This document shows positions 24,648 through 32,821 of a stretch of 64,000 nucleotides of DNA, one piece after another (position 1 is the stretch's first letter; each line of letters opens with the position of its first letter). This stretch comes from G963676655 sp963676655. GTDB lineage: Bacteria; Verrucomicrobiota; Lentisphaeria; Victivallales; Victivallaceae. The stretch spans positions 496,001 to 560,000 of the forward strand of contig CAXXKX010000004.1 of assembly GCA_963676655.2 (NCBI GenBank). Direction: 5' to 3'. The notes under the pieces are model-generated. The model worked only from the letters and a program-made list of their open reading frames with translations. It made no database searches and was not told the DNA's origin. The position numbers and the translations under genes are program-made.

Positions 24648-27158
24648 ATGATGAATAACATATCAGATTACCAGTATGTTGAACTGGAAGGCGTGAAAAT
24701 TGCCTATCGTCGACATGGTGCCGGTCGCCCGGTGCTGATGGTTCACGGTTTTGCTTCGTATTCATATACCTGGCAGCCGATGATTGATTGTCTGCCTGAC
24801 GAATTTTGTTTTTATACGATGGATATGAAGGGGTTCGGTTATTCAGAGAAGGTCTGTGATGATCACCTTTCGCCGTTCGATCAGTCCCGGATTATTACTG
24901 CTTTCATTAATCACTTTGCTTTGTCTGACCTTATTTTGTGCGGACATTCAATGGGGGGCGCGGCTTGTGCCATTGCCATGTTTGACGAGGAGTTGCGCAA
25001 GCGGGTGTCTCACCTCATATTGGTCGACAGCGCCGGTTTTTTCAAACAGATGCCAAGCATAATTGACCTTGCCTACCAGATGAGTAATAAGGACCAGTTG
25101 CTGCGGCATTTTAAAGAGGATGTGTTTGTCAATCTGGTTTTGGAAGAGGTATACTACGATAATGCCAAAATTACCAAAGAAACCATTGCGCATTATGCTG
25201 AACTTATGAAACTGGAGGGGGCCAAAGAGTGCTTGATGACTGCCGCCAGACAGGTGGCTATTGCCAATGTGAAATCCTTTCACCGCAAGCTGGCAACGAT
25301 TGATACGCCTACTTTGATTGTATGGGGCGAGGACGACCGTATCATCAACGTTGAAGATGCTCTTTATTTTAAAGCCGATATCCCTAATTCCGAGCTTCGG
25401 ATCATTTCGCATTGCGGACATTCGCCACAGGAGGAATGTCCGGACCGAATGGCCAGAAGATTTTTGAATTTTGTCAAGCGGCAACCGGAAGTTCAGCGCG
25501 AGGAAAGATCGAAGAATACGGAAAATGAAACTATAATCACGCCGTCACCTACGGCTGGAATCGGGCCGAATGATTATTTTCAAAAATTGCGAATGCGCAG
25601 GCTTTTCGACTATTGGAGCTTTGGCACGGTATTGTTCATCATTGTCATAAAATGCTTGCAATTTTTCAAAAAGCTCGGGTTTAAGGCAGAGGAAAACGGC
25701 TGGCGAAAAGCTTCCGCAATATATTTCAGGAATGAACACGCTAAATTTTGTCTTGCCTGCCTGCGGTTGAATTACTTGTCCCACCGTTCCGACGCGTCCC
25801 AGTTGGATGAGAAAAACGCGCGTCGAATTCTGATTCAGCGTTTAGCGGAATTTATTCGCAGTGAGCCGGGATACCATTGGCACCTGCGCTGGCGCAGATT
25901 TATGACTAAGCGTGAAAAACTCGACTATACCGACATTATCGAGGCCGAATTTGACCGTAAAGGCACATTAATACAGTTAATTCCGCATTTTGACCGGACA
26001 AGAGATGAGTTTCCGTTGTTGAGCGATCAATTTCGCCAGGAAATTTTGCAGGAAGTTATTAATATTTTCAATCGCTATAAAACCCTGGACGATAATAAAC
26101 GGGTTCGTTTGATCGTCAAAAGCCTCAAAAAGAAGTTGCATCGTTCCATCCTTCGTTCTCTTAAAATCGGATTTGAAATCGAACTGTTCGTCACGAGGAT
26201 TTTTAACGGGACTTTCATCCATTTTGAGACGATGTCTGATGTTCCCGGCAAGCTTTCCGAATTTCGTATCAGGACTCCGAAATTTAACAGGCGCAGGCAT
26301 ATCGGAGGCGGATTGCTAAATGTCCTATGTCGCTTTACCCCGGATTATCAGGAAGCTGATTTATGGATGCAATACCATCATGCTCCTGTCGACGGCACGC
26401 CGATGCAGGAGGGGCTGGATAAGCTCAGTCAAGAGTGGGGCAAATGCGGCGAGATTACTTTCCCGGACCTTGATTCTCCGGCCGCCAAACCGGAATTTTC
26501 CTATTTCGGCAACGACATTTTCCGGGTCAGATCTTTTATCGATTTTTCACGGTTGTTCAAGATTCGCAAGGAGATCAACGAGAAATATTATGTTGATATG
26601 GGCGGCAACGCATCAATTACCAGTTTGATAACCTGGGGTCTGTCCCGTTATGACGCGTTCCGGGATATCAAATTCGTTTTCCCGGTTGACACCACTAATC
26701 TTACGGATCTCGATGCGGAAAAATCATTAAGTCTGGTTTTCCTGCGTCCGGGTCTTTTCCGTTCAGGTCATCCCTTGGAGGATTTTCTGCGTTTTCAGCG
26801 TGAATTCAATCAGCGGCTTTTCGCGACCCGGATGGGACGGAGTGAAAGTCATGAATTCCTGGAATTAATGGCGATGACTCATCCTTTTGTTTACTCTTTT
26901 GCGATCAATATGATGCCGAAAGCCCTGTGTGAGATTGTCGGGACCATGTGTTTTTCAATCATCAAGGATGCGGAGATATTTATCGCTCCGATCAGTGAGC
27001 TGCAGAAACACGGTTTCATCGCGATCGGTTCATGCCGGATGAAAACAGAATCCGGTCAGCCTGTCGGTTCCGTCAGCTTCTGCGGCGAGAAAAAACAGGT
27101 TCACAACTTCCTTAAATCCATCAATGAAGTCATCGAGGACTTCGATAAGTTTATTTAA
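24648..27158 (+). CDS. Two-domain protein: alpha/beta hydrolase plus CAT/condensation-like acyltransferase
   Basis: 836 aa. Residues 1-280 are an alpha/beta-hydrolase: oxyanion motif MVHGFAS, nucleophile S101 in GHSMGG, acid in VWGEDDRI (about 228) and His in ISHCGHSPQEE (about 255). A polar linker and one hydrophobic segment (FGTVLFIIVIKCLQFF, about 325-340) lead to a 480-residue C-terminal region ending in a chloramphenicol-acetyltransferase/condensation-type fold: H577-H578-x3-D582-G583 (YHHAPVDGTP) is the HHxxxDG motif, and SVSFCG near the end would be the partner strand. Such domains transfer acyl groups to an alcohol or amine. The combination suggests esterase or thioesterase plus acyltransferase on one chain, perhaps at the membrane. 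Substrate unknown; no carrier protein gene is adjacent. Confidence 0.8.
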   Translation: MMNNISDYQYVELEGVKIAYRRHGAGRPVLMVHGFASYSYTWQPMIDCLPDEFCFYTMDMKGFGYSEKVCDDHLSPFDQSRIITAFINHFALSDLILCGHSMGGAACAIAMFDEELRKRVSHLILVDSAGFFKQMPSIIDLAYQMSNKDQLLRHFKEDVFVNLVLEEVYYDNAKITKETIAHYAELMKLEGAKECLMTAARQVAIANVKSFHRKLATIDTPTLIVWGEDDRIINVEDALYFKADIPNSELRIISHCGHSPQEECPDRMARRFLNFVKRQPEVQREERSKNTENETIITPSPTAGIGPNDYFQKLRMRRLFDYWSFGTVLFIIVIKCLQFFKKLGFKAEENGWRKASAIYFRNEHAKFCLACLRLNYLSHRSDASQLDEKNARRILIQRLAEFIRSEPGYHWHLRWRRFMTKREKLDYTDIIEAEFDRKGTLIQLIPHFDRTRDEFPLLSDQFRQEILQEVINIFNRYKTLDDNKRVRLIVKSLKKKLHRSILRSLKIGFEIELFVTRIFNGTFIHFETMSDVPGKLSEFRIRTPKFNRRRHIGGGLLNVLCRFTPDYQEADLWMQYHHAPVDGTPMQEGLDKLSQEWGKCGEITFPDLDSPAAKPEFSYFGNDIFRVRSFIDFSRLFKIRKEINEKYYVDMGGNASITSLITWGLSRYDAFRDIKFVFPVDTTNLTDLDAEKSLSLVFLRPGLFRSGHPLEDFLRFQREFNQRLFATRMGRSESHEFLELMAMTHPFVYSFAINMMPKALCEIVGTMCFSIIKDAEIFIAPISELQKHGFIAIGSCRMKTESGQPVGSVSFCGEKKQVHNFLKSINEVIEDFDKFI

Positions 27159-27284
27159 AATTACCTCCTGCTATTTTTCTTTACTTGCGTGAGATTACCC
27201 GTTTTGTCGCGAATGACGCTTGAACAATGATTTTTTTGAGTTTATTTTACCTTGAATATTTATTCCGGGAATAAGGTATGGTTT

Positions 27285-30257
27285 ATGAGTGAACTGGATG
27301 ATATCTCCATCGGGGAGATGAATACTGAAATAGCGGGGGAAAACTCCGGAGCGGAACTTGAGCTGTCTTTAGGCGATCAGCCGACGATGGACGAGACGGG
27401 GTTCCAGCCGCTGGGCAAAGTTGACCGTTACCAGATCGTGAAAGAACTCGGGGCCGGGGGCTTCGGAACTGTATTCCTGGCGAAGGATACGGAAGCCGGA
27501 ACGCTGGTGGCGGTGAAAGCCCTTCCGCCGGAAATCTCCGCGATACCTGAGGAGCTGGATAACGTCCGCAACAACTTTGCCTTTGTCTCCAAATTACTGC
27601 ATCAGAATATCGCCGGACTGCTGTATCTGCACAAGGTTGATGAGTGTGACGCCGCGGCGGAACAGCTCCTGCGGATATCCAACCGCAGTTACCTGGTGGT
27701 GATGGAATATGTCCAGGGAACGACGCTTTCAGTCTGGAAGAAACAATATCCTGATCGCAAGGTTCCGCTGGACAAGGCGCTGGACATCTGCGCGAAAGCG
27801 GCAGAGGCGCTGGATTACGCGCACAGCCGGAATATTATCCATCGTGACGTCAAACCCGCGAATATTATGATCGGAACCGACAATTCGGTCAAAGTCATGG
27901 ACTTCGGCCTGGCGGCGGAAGTACGGTCCAGCATGAGCCGGGTATCGCAGGAGAAGTTTGACACCTCCGGCACCCGCCCTTACATGGCCCCGGAACAATG
28001 GGCCGGTAAGAAGCAAAACGCCGCGACAGATCAATATGCCCTGGCGGTGATGTTCTACGAACTTATCAGCGGTGAAGTGCCGTTCCAGTCAGTCTTTGAG
28101 ACCGGCGACGCTATACTGATGATGAACGTGGTCAAAACGGAAACTCCCGAACCGCTGCCGAACCTTACCAAAAAACAAAACACCGTTTTACTGCGCGCCT
28201 TGAGCAAGAATCCCGAAGAACGCTTCGCCTCCTGTGGTGACTTCATCAGAGCGTTGTCCGGCGGCAAAACCGGTAGCTTGCGTTCTCCGAACGCAAATGG
28301 CAAATCCGCCAATACACTGAAGAAACTGGTGGTGGTGTTTATGCTGCTTGCAATCATTGGCGGTGTGAGTTGGTATGGAGTGAACGTTTACCATGAGCAA
28401 GTCAAGGCTAAAGAAGAACTTGACCGGATCACTAAACTGAACGAAGAGAAGCGCAAAGAGATTTCAGCCGCTTTACGCCAGGCGAACAACCTGTATAACG
28501 ACGGCAAATACAGCGAAGCGTCCAACGCCCTGCAAAAGGTATTCGATCTCGACCGTGATAATGCCAACGCTAAAACATTGCAGGATAAACTGGCGCTGGC
28601 CGCCGGTCTGGCTGATGTCTCGCCGATCCGTTCAAAGGCTGAAGTAGACTGGGAAAGCATCCAGAAACTCAGCCCGGCTGATGGCTTTGACCAGGACCTG
28701 AAACACTTGAAGATCGAGATCAAAACCGCTGAGACGTTGTTTAACAAAGAAGACTACGGCTCAGCGCTCAAACGTTATCAAAGCGTACTCAGCCAATGCA
28801 GTGCGTTGTTAAAACTGGACGAATCCCGCAATGCCGCCAAAGCCGCGGCCAACGACTGCGCCACCGCCAAACGCGCCGCCGAGAAAGCCGAAGCGTCCCG
28901 TGACGCGCAGCATATCTATACTCAGGCGGAAAAATCTGTTGCCGATGCCACTAAGGCCATGACCCAGCGGGACTATCAAGGGGCGCGGAAACACTACACA
29001 TCCGCGACTGAACTTTACAATAATGCCCAAACCTTCGCGGTTGAATATCGCAAAGTGGTCGCGCTGAAAGATCAGTTTGACCGCTTGAAGCAATCGGCGT
29101 TGTCCGCCAGTGACATGGCGCTCTACGGCGGTACCGGCTGGGTGAAGATCAAAACCTCGATCCTCAAGGCGGACAACTCATTGAAACAAAAGAATCTGGC
29201 AACCGCCCACCGGGAATATCAAGCCGCCATCGCCAACCTGCCGCAGGTGATAGCCGATGCCAAGAATACCAAAGAAGCTACCCTGAAGAGAGTGGCGGCC
29301 AGGACAGCTTATGAAACCGCGTTGTCCAAAGCCACCGAGTTTTACAACGCCAGCAAACGGCTGGGCAAAACCGACCCGCGGGCGCATGAGAAATGCGCTG
29401 AGACGGTTAAGACGCTTGAGGCTTTTGTATCAAGCAGCCACTATGCGTACCTTGACTCAGACGCCAAAGCGAAGATAGCCAACTTGAAAAATCAGGCGGA
29501 GAGTTACCTGAAGACGTTGTATATTGGTCCGCTGAAAGGCAAAGATTGGACGATGCCGGGGCTGGGTATGAAGTTTGCCTATGTCGCGCCGGGTAGTTTC
29601 CAAATGGGGTCGAACAATGGCGACAGCGATGAGAAACCGGTGCATCGTGTAACAATCAGTCGTGGTTACTGGATTGGGAAGTATGAGGTAACACAGAGTG
29701 AGTATCAATCGATCATGGGTAGTAATCCGAGTAATTTCAAGGGAGGCAGTCTTCCGGTGGAAACCGTAAGCTGGAACGATGCGGTGAAATTCTGTAAAAA
29801 ACTGACGGAACGGGAACGTCTGGCGGAACGTCTCCCGTCGGGTTATGAATTTCGCCTGCCGACCGAAGCGGAGTGGGAATTTGCGGCTCGTGGCGGGGAT
29901 AAGAGCCGAGGATATAAATACAGTGGTAGCGATAATATAGATAACGTAGCGTGGTACGAATCCAATTCCGGCAGCAAAACGCATGAAGTAGGTACAAAGT
30001 CCGGCAATGAGCTTGGAATTTATGATATGAGCGGTAATGTATGGGAGTGGTGTTTGGACGATTGGCATAGCAACTATAATGGAGCGCCAAGTAATGGTAG
30101 TCGTTGGGGTAATGGTTCCGGCTCTCGTCGCGTGATTCGCGGCGGCAGTTGGGACAGCCACGCCAGGGACTGCCGTTCCGCTCTTCGTTACAACTTTTCG
30201 CCGGGCAACACGCTCAACCTCCTTGGTTTCCGTGTCGCGATCGCCCCAGTTCATTGA
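27285..30257 (+). CDS. Ser/Thr protein kinase with membrane helix, coiled-coil/TPR-like region and C-terminal FGE-sulfatase domain
   Basis: 990 aa; ATG at 27285 has AAGG 8 bases upstream, while the TTG at 27252 has none. Kinase domain (about 45-330): ELGAGGFGTVF, K78 in VAVK, D188 in IIHRDVKPANIM, D206 in MDFGLA, YMAPEQW. One membrane helix at about 343-370 separates it from a 400-residue repetitive Ala/Lys-rich helical region with TPR-like sets. Residues about 765-990 are an FGE fold (PGSFQMGS, GYWIGKYEVTQSEY, LPTEAEWEFAARGG, YDMSGNVWEWC, RRVIRGGSW). The predicted layout is cytoplasmic kinase and periplasmic or outer FGE domain, so this may be a transmembrane receptor kinase. The last 33 codons look like a DGR variable region. 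Substrate not known. Confidence 0.92.
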   Translation: MSELDDISIGEMNTEIAGENSGAELELSLGDQPTMDETGFQPLGKVDRYQIVKELGAGGFGTVFLAKDTEAGTLVAVKALPPEISAIPEELDNVRNNFAFVSKLLHQNIAGLLYLHKVDECDAAAEQLLRISNRSYLVVMEYVQGTTLSVWKKQYPDRKVPLDKALDICAKAAEALDYAHSRNIIHRDVKPANIMIGTDNSVKVMDFGLAAEVRSSMSRVSQEKFDTSGTRPYMAPEQWAGKKQNAATDQYALAVMFYELISGEVPFQSVFETGDAILMMNVVKTETPEPLPNLTKKQNTVLLRALSKNPEERFASCGDFIRALSGGKTGSLRSPNANGKSANTLKKLVVVFMLLAIIGGVSWYGVNVYHEQVKAKEELDRITKLNEEKRKEISAALRQANNLYNDGKYSEASNALQKVFDLDRDNANAKTLQDKLALAAGLADVSPIRSKAEVDWESIQKLSPADGFDQDLKHLKIEIKTAETLFNKEDYGSALKRYQSVLSQCSALLKLDESRNAAKAAANDCATAKRAAEKAEASRDAQHIYTQAEKSVADATKAMTQRDYQGARKHYTSATELYNNAQTFAVEYRKVVALKDQFDRLKQSALSASDMALYGGTGWVKIKTSILKADNSLKQKNLATAHREYQAAIANLPQVIADAKNTKEATLKRVAARTAYETALSKATEFYNASKRLGKTDPRAHEKCAETVKTLEAFVSSSHYAYLDSDAKAKIANLKNQAESYLKTLYIGPLKGKDWTMPGLGMKFAYVAPGSFQMGSNNGDSDEKPVHRVTISRGYWIGKYEVTQSEYQSIMGSNPSNFKGGSLPVETVSWNDAVKFCKKLTERERLAERLPSGYEFRLPTEAEWEFAARGGDKSRGYKYSGSDNIDNVAWYESNSGSKTHEVGTKSGNELGIYDMSGNVWEWCLDDWHSNYNGAPSNGSRWGNGSGSRRVIRGGSWDSHARDCRSALRYNFSPGNTLNLLGFRVAIAPVH
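30138..30236 (+). other. Possible diversity-generating-retroelement variable region (VR) in the FGE domain
   Basis: The 3' end of the kinase-FGE gene encodes the RGGSW...CRSA.R...P...GFRV frame that is the known VR site in FGE/C-lectin DGR targets. Nearly all the exposed positions in it (residues 957-980) use codons ending in C or T whose first two bases differ: GAC, AGC, CAC, GAC, CTT, TAC, AAC, TTT, CTC, AAC, CTC, CTT. These are the codons expected if AAC/AAT in a template were changed at adenines only. Constant codons between them (GCC, AGG, TGC, CGT, TCC, GGC) do not show this. No template repeat or reverse transcriptase is in the window, so this is an inference. Confidence 0.45.
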
Positions 30258-30411
30258 GACATTCGCTCTTCATCTGAGCAAAAGCTCCATGCAATGGTGC
30301 GAGAGAGGAGCAACGCCGGAGCGGATGGCTGAAGCGGAGCCTGCCATCAAGCGACAGGGGCGTGACGACAGAGCATAAAGAAGAACCGCGAAGCGGTCGA
30401 TTATAAAATCA
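30258..30411. other. Structured spacer after the possible VR
   Basis: GC-rich non-coding stretch with several short hairpins: GCTCC/GGAGC, GATGGC/GCCATC and ACCGC-GAA-GCGGT (about 30390-30404). In DGRs a hairpin follows the VR, but these are not placed tightly enough to call. Confidence 0.35.
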
Positions 30412-30480
30412 ATTGGGACTGTTGGGGCGCTTGAGACGGTTGTTTTCATACAAGAGTCCCAAGCGTCCCAAGCGTCCCAA
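30412..30480. repeat. Left copy of imperfect direct repeat around the four-helix-bundle gene
   Basis: About 60 bases sharing the layout ATTGGGA...TTGAGACGGTT...ATACAAG.GTCCCAAGCGTCCCA with 31059-31117. Each copy has an internal imperfect inverted repeat (TTGGGAC... versus GTCCCAA...), and the left copy carries one extra AAGCGTCCC unit. Confidence 0.75.
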
Positions 30481-30499
30481 AAAGAGGAGAAAAGTAATC

Positions 30500-31054
30500 A
30501 TGGATAATAGCGGTTTCATTCCTAAAAAAGGAAACTATCAGGCTTTGTTGTCATATCAGAAATCTTTGATTATTTATGATGGTACGGTTGTATTCTGTCG
30601 GCGCTTTATGAGTAAACGGGACCGGACTTATGATCAGATGGTCCAGGCGGCGCGTTCCGGGAAGCAGAATATTATTGAAGGTTCCAAGGCCTCTTTGACT
30701 TCGACTGAGACCGAGATTAAACTGACCAATGTGGCCCGGGCAAGTTTGGAAGAACTGCTGGAGGATTACAAAGATTATTTGAGGAATAACGAGCTGAAAT
30801 TATGGGGTAAAGACAGCAAGGAAGCGTCTTACGTCAGAAATATGGGGCGAAAGCCCGGAGTAACTACAGCTGATTTTGCATCATTTTTTGAAAGCAGGTT
30901 GCCGGAAACCGTGGCCAATATATTGATCTGCCTGATCCATCAATGTTCGTACCTGCTGTTTCAGCAAATTAAACAACAGGAGAATGAATTTCTTGAAGAC
31001 GGCGGCATCAGGGAGAAAATGTATGCCGCCAGAAATAAGAACCGGAATAGCTGA
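30500..31054 (+). CDS. Four-helix-bundle protein (23S rRNA intervening-sequence / Avd-like family)
   Basis: 184 aa from ATG 30500 with GAGGAG 10 bases upstream; the longer frame begins inside the repeat. The sequence is nearly all helical: QMVQAARSGKQNIIEGSKASLTSTETEIKLTNVARASLEELLEDYKDYLR is the signature of four-helix-bundle proteins related to the 23S rRNA IVS protein, here with an extended C-terminal 'suffix' (residues about 115-184). One sub-group, Avd, is the accessory protein of diversity-generating retroelements and binds the reverse transcriptase. The gene follows the possible VR by about 260 bases in the same direction, the order seen in DGRs, but it is also the kind of small gene that occurs as a stand-alone repeat-flanked cassette. 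Confidence 0.85.
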   Translation: MDNSGFIPKKGNYQALLSYQKSLIIYDGTVVFCRRFMSKRDRTYDQMVQAARSGKQNIIEGSKASLTSTETEIKLTNVARASLEELLEDYKDYLRNNELKLWGKDSKEASYVRNMGRKPGVTTADFASFFESRLPETVANILICLIHQCSYLLFQQIKQQENEFLEDGGIREKMYAARNKNRNS

Positions 31055-31058
31055 GACC

Positions 31059-31117
31059 ATTGGGATTGTAGGGACTATTGAGACGGTTATATAATACAAG
31101 CGTCCCAAGCGTCCCAG
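31059..31117. repeat. Right copy of imperfect direct repeat around the four-helix-bundle gene
   Basis: Same orientation as the copy at 30412-30480, starting 4 bases after the stop codon. The GACGGTT and ATACAAG.GTCCCAAGCGTCCCA parts are best conserved. Confidence 0.75.
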
Positions 31118-31125
31118 TAGCGCCA

Positions 31126-31220
31126 GGTCTCGATGAGACCGGCGGGGAACGTAAGTAGTAGTCATTAACGTCAATCAGTGACTGAAGAATAAGCCTGTGG
31201 GTGGGATGCATTCGCATCCC
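31126..31220. other. Two small perfect hairpins
   Basis: GGTCTC-GAT-GAGACC at 31126-31140 and GGGATGC-ATTC-GCATCCC at 31203-31220. Neither is followed by a T-run on the plus strand, so they are not standard terminators; the second is followed by a further short inverted repeat (GCTTTC/GAAAGC). Confidence 0.5.
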
Positions 31221-31248
31221 GGCGCTTTCATCGAAAGCTACCCTACTG

Positions 31249-31614
31249 TTATTTGCCGGAACCTTCGATGATTTTTTTGATGGTTTCCGGGGTTTTGAAC
31301 CGGAAATCGCCGTATTCAGCGTATTGGCCGATGTTTTTCAGCGCCAGTTTGCAATAATCCTTCTCGCCGAAATGTTTGATCGCTTCGATCAGGCCGATTG
31401 TCAGGCCGCGCCAGGCCGGGTCAATATCTTTAATATGCCGGCACGGGAAATATTCACAATCCCAGCATCCGGCGATTTTTTTTGTTTGCGTACAAATGCG
31501 GATATGACAATTTACCTCGCCATCACCTGACGCACAGCCGCCGCAGCCCTCGAGCAGATTTTGACAGGTTCTGCAGATGATTCCGCAAGGTGCGGGATTC
31601 CCATTTTCTTCCAT
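31249..31614 (-). CDS. DUF3795-type Cys-rich protein
   Basis: 121 aa. Cys pattern: CGIICRTCQNLLEGCGGC near residues 10-27, then CHIRICTQ and GCWDCEYFPC (about 50-58), which match the DUF3795 family, thought to bind a metal or Fe-S cluster. The C-terminal half is helical and Lys-rich. AAGGAG precedes the ATG. It follows 31631-32140 after a 16-base gap on the same strand, so it ends a three-gene unit. Confidence 0.82.
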   Translation of the reverse strand: MEENGNPAPCGIICRTCQNLLEGCGGCASGDGEVNCHIRICTQTKKIAGCWDCEYFPCRHIKDIDPAWRGLTIGLIEAIKHFGEKDYCKLALKNIGQYAEYGDFRFKTPETIKKIIEGSGK

Positions 31615-31630
31615 ATATATTTCTCCTTGC

Positions 31631-32140
31631 TTAGAACTTTCTGCTGTCGTAGGCCCAGTTGAGGAGTGCCTGCCGCTGTTTGGGGCGGCAAGTTATATTT
31701 CCGGGACGACAATGTTTTCTGATTTGCGCGATGTGCCTGGTCATGGCCCTCCAGCGTTTGATTTGACGTTCGTCGTCTTCGCTCCGTCTGCCCAGATAAT
31801 AGCGGCAGTACCACTGGAACCAGCCGCGGGGATCGTCCGGGTTAATCCAGCCTTTTTCCTGCCATACCGCCAGGGGCTGCGAAGCGTTAACGCCGAAAAA
31901 ATTAAATTCAGGAACGTGTCGCTCATGACACAATTTTGCCTCTGCGAACCATTCGGCGGGAAATTCCTCCCGGCAATCGGTCATGTATCTGCCGCCGAAA
32001 ACCCCAAGTTCAAGCATTTGCCGGGGAGACAGTTCCGGTTTGAAATCCGGATGAAAATTTTTACCTTCCGGTTCGGTCAAACAGTAAACATAATTCCGCT
32101 GCATCAGGTCGTTGACAATTATTTTTCTTTCATTCGCCAT
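31631..32140 (-). CDS. Conserved protein of unknown function, Trp/Cys-rich
   Basis: 169 aa; ATG at 32140 overlaps the end of the previous gene by 11 bases (the frame extends to 32221 but would sit wholly within it). The C-terminal half is dense in aromatic and charged residues: GWINPDDPRGWFQWYCRYYLGRR, DDERQIKRW, CRPGNITCRPKQRQALLNWAYDSRKF. The pattern looks strongly constrained, so a conserved domain is likely, but I do not recognise a function. No membrane helix or signal peptide. Confidence 0.75.
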   Translation of the reverse strand: MANERKIIVNDLMQRNYVYCLTEPEGKNFHPDFKPELSPRQMLELGVFGGRYMTDCREEFPAEWFAEAKLCHERHVPEFNFFGVNASQPLAVWQEKGWINPDDPRGWFQWYCRYYLGRRSEDDERQIKRWRAMTRHIAQIRKHCRPGNITCRPKQRQALLNWAYDSRKF

Positions 32141-32498
32141 TAGCGATCCATGACCTTGCCTGTTCCAGTTGCCCGTAATCGAAATGCTTGATTTCGGCAT
32201 TGACGAAATGGCTGCCAACATGTTCGGCGATCGAACCGATCGGGGAATCGGTGACGAATGCCAGTTTAGCTATTTTTTTGTGGTGTCCTTTGATAAACTC
32301 GAAATGCGAGATCATGGCGCCGAACGAATCCCACCACGGGAATGACTCGACGTGAATGATAATGCCGTTGAGCTTATCATGCTGCATGATATAAGGATCG
32401 ATGATTGCCGCCGCCTTTTGAAAATCATTGCTGGTAAGTTCGCCATCCGGTTCCAGAATTGCGATGCCGTCAGTTTCATTTAAAATTACGTCTAACAT
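32130..32498 (-). CDS. SpoIIAA-like (STAS-related) protein
   Basis: 122 aa from ATG 32498, preceded by GAGGCGGAG; the frame to 32534 is an alternative. Alternating strands and helices with GIAILEPDGELTSNDFQKA, NGIIIHVESFPWWDSFGAMISHF and KIAKLAFVTDSP match the SpoIIAA-like family of cytoplasmic proteins that share the anti-sigma-antagonist fold and may bind lipids. No kinase or phosphatase partner is adjacent. First gene of a three-gene unit with the next two on the minus strand. Confidence 0.8.
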   Translation of the reverse strand: MLDVILNETDGIAILEPDGELTSNDFQKAAAIIDPYIMQHDKLNGIIIHVESFPWWDSFGAMISHFEFIKGHHKKIAKLAFVTDSPIGSIAEHVGSHFVNAEIKHFDYGQLEQARSWIANGE

Positions 32499-32566
32499 AT
32501 GCTCCGCCTCTTTTACTTCCAGTGTAATATGCAAAAATACTTACATTAAAATATCATAGTTAGTAT

Positions 32567-32595
32567 AGTATAAACTCTCAAATCTGGAAAATCAA
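32567..32595 (-). promoter_or_regulatory. Promoter of the SpoIIAA-like unit, proximal copy
   Basis: Minus strand: TTGATT (32590-32595), 17 bases, TATACT (32567-32572), about 70 bases before the ATG at 32498. A second copy of the same box layout is at 32730-32758. Confidence 0.6.
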
Positions 32596-32729
32596 CGGTT
32601 TTGTTATACGGATATGCATATTTTTTATATTGCTTTAAAGGCTGTGGTTCGAAACTTGCGGCCTCATTTTTTTATTATAATGCATATCTATGCAGCAAGA
32701 CTTATCTTAATAAAAACATCATAGTTATT

Positions 32730-32758
32730 GTATTATATACTTAAGTGCGGAAAATCAA
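32730..32758 (-). promoter_or_regulatory. Promoter-like box, distal copy
   Basis: Minus strand: TTGATTTTCC (from 32758), 17 bases to TAATAC (32730-32735), then AACTATGAT shared with the proximal copy. About 45 bases in all are alike, so this is a duplicated promoter segment 163 bases further from the gene. The rest of the gap 32596-32821 shows nothing else. Confidence 0.45.
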
Positions 32759-32821
32759 AGCTTCCGGCTAAAAGCAGCAGTTATATGTGGTTTAACAGGA
32801 CTTATCCGGAAATACCGGATT

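Noticed and set aside
29457..30254. Long minus-strand open frame opposite the FGE domain of the kinase
   Set aside because: Shadow frame caused by codon bias; the plus-strand protein has clear FGE motifs.
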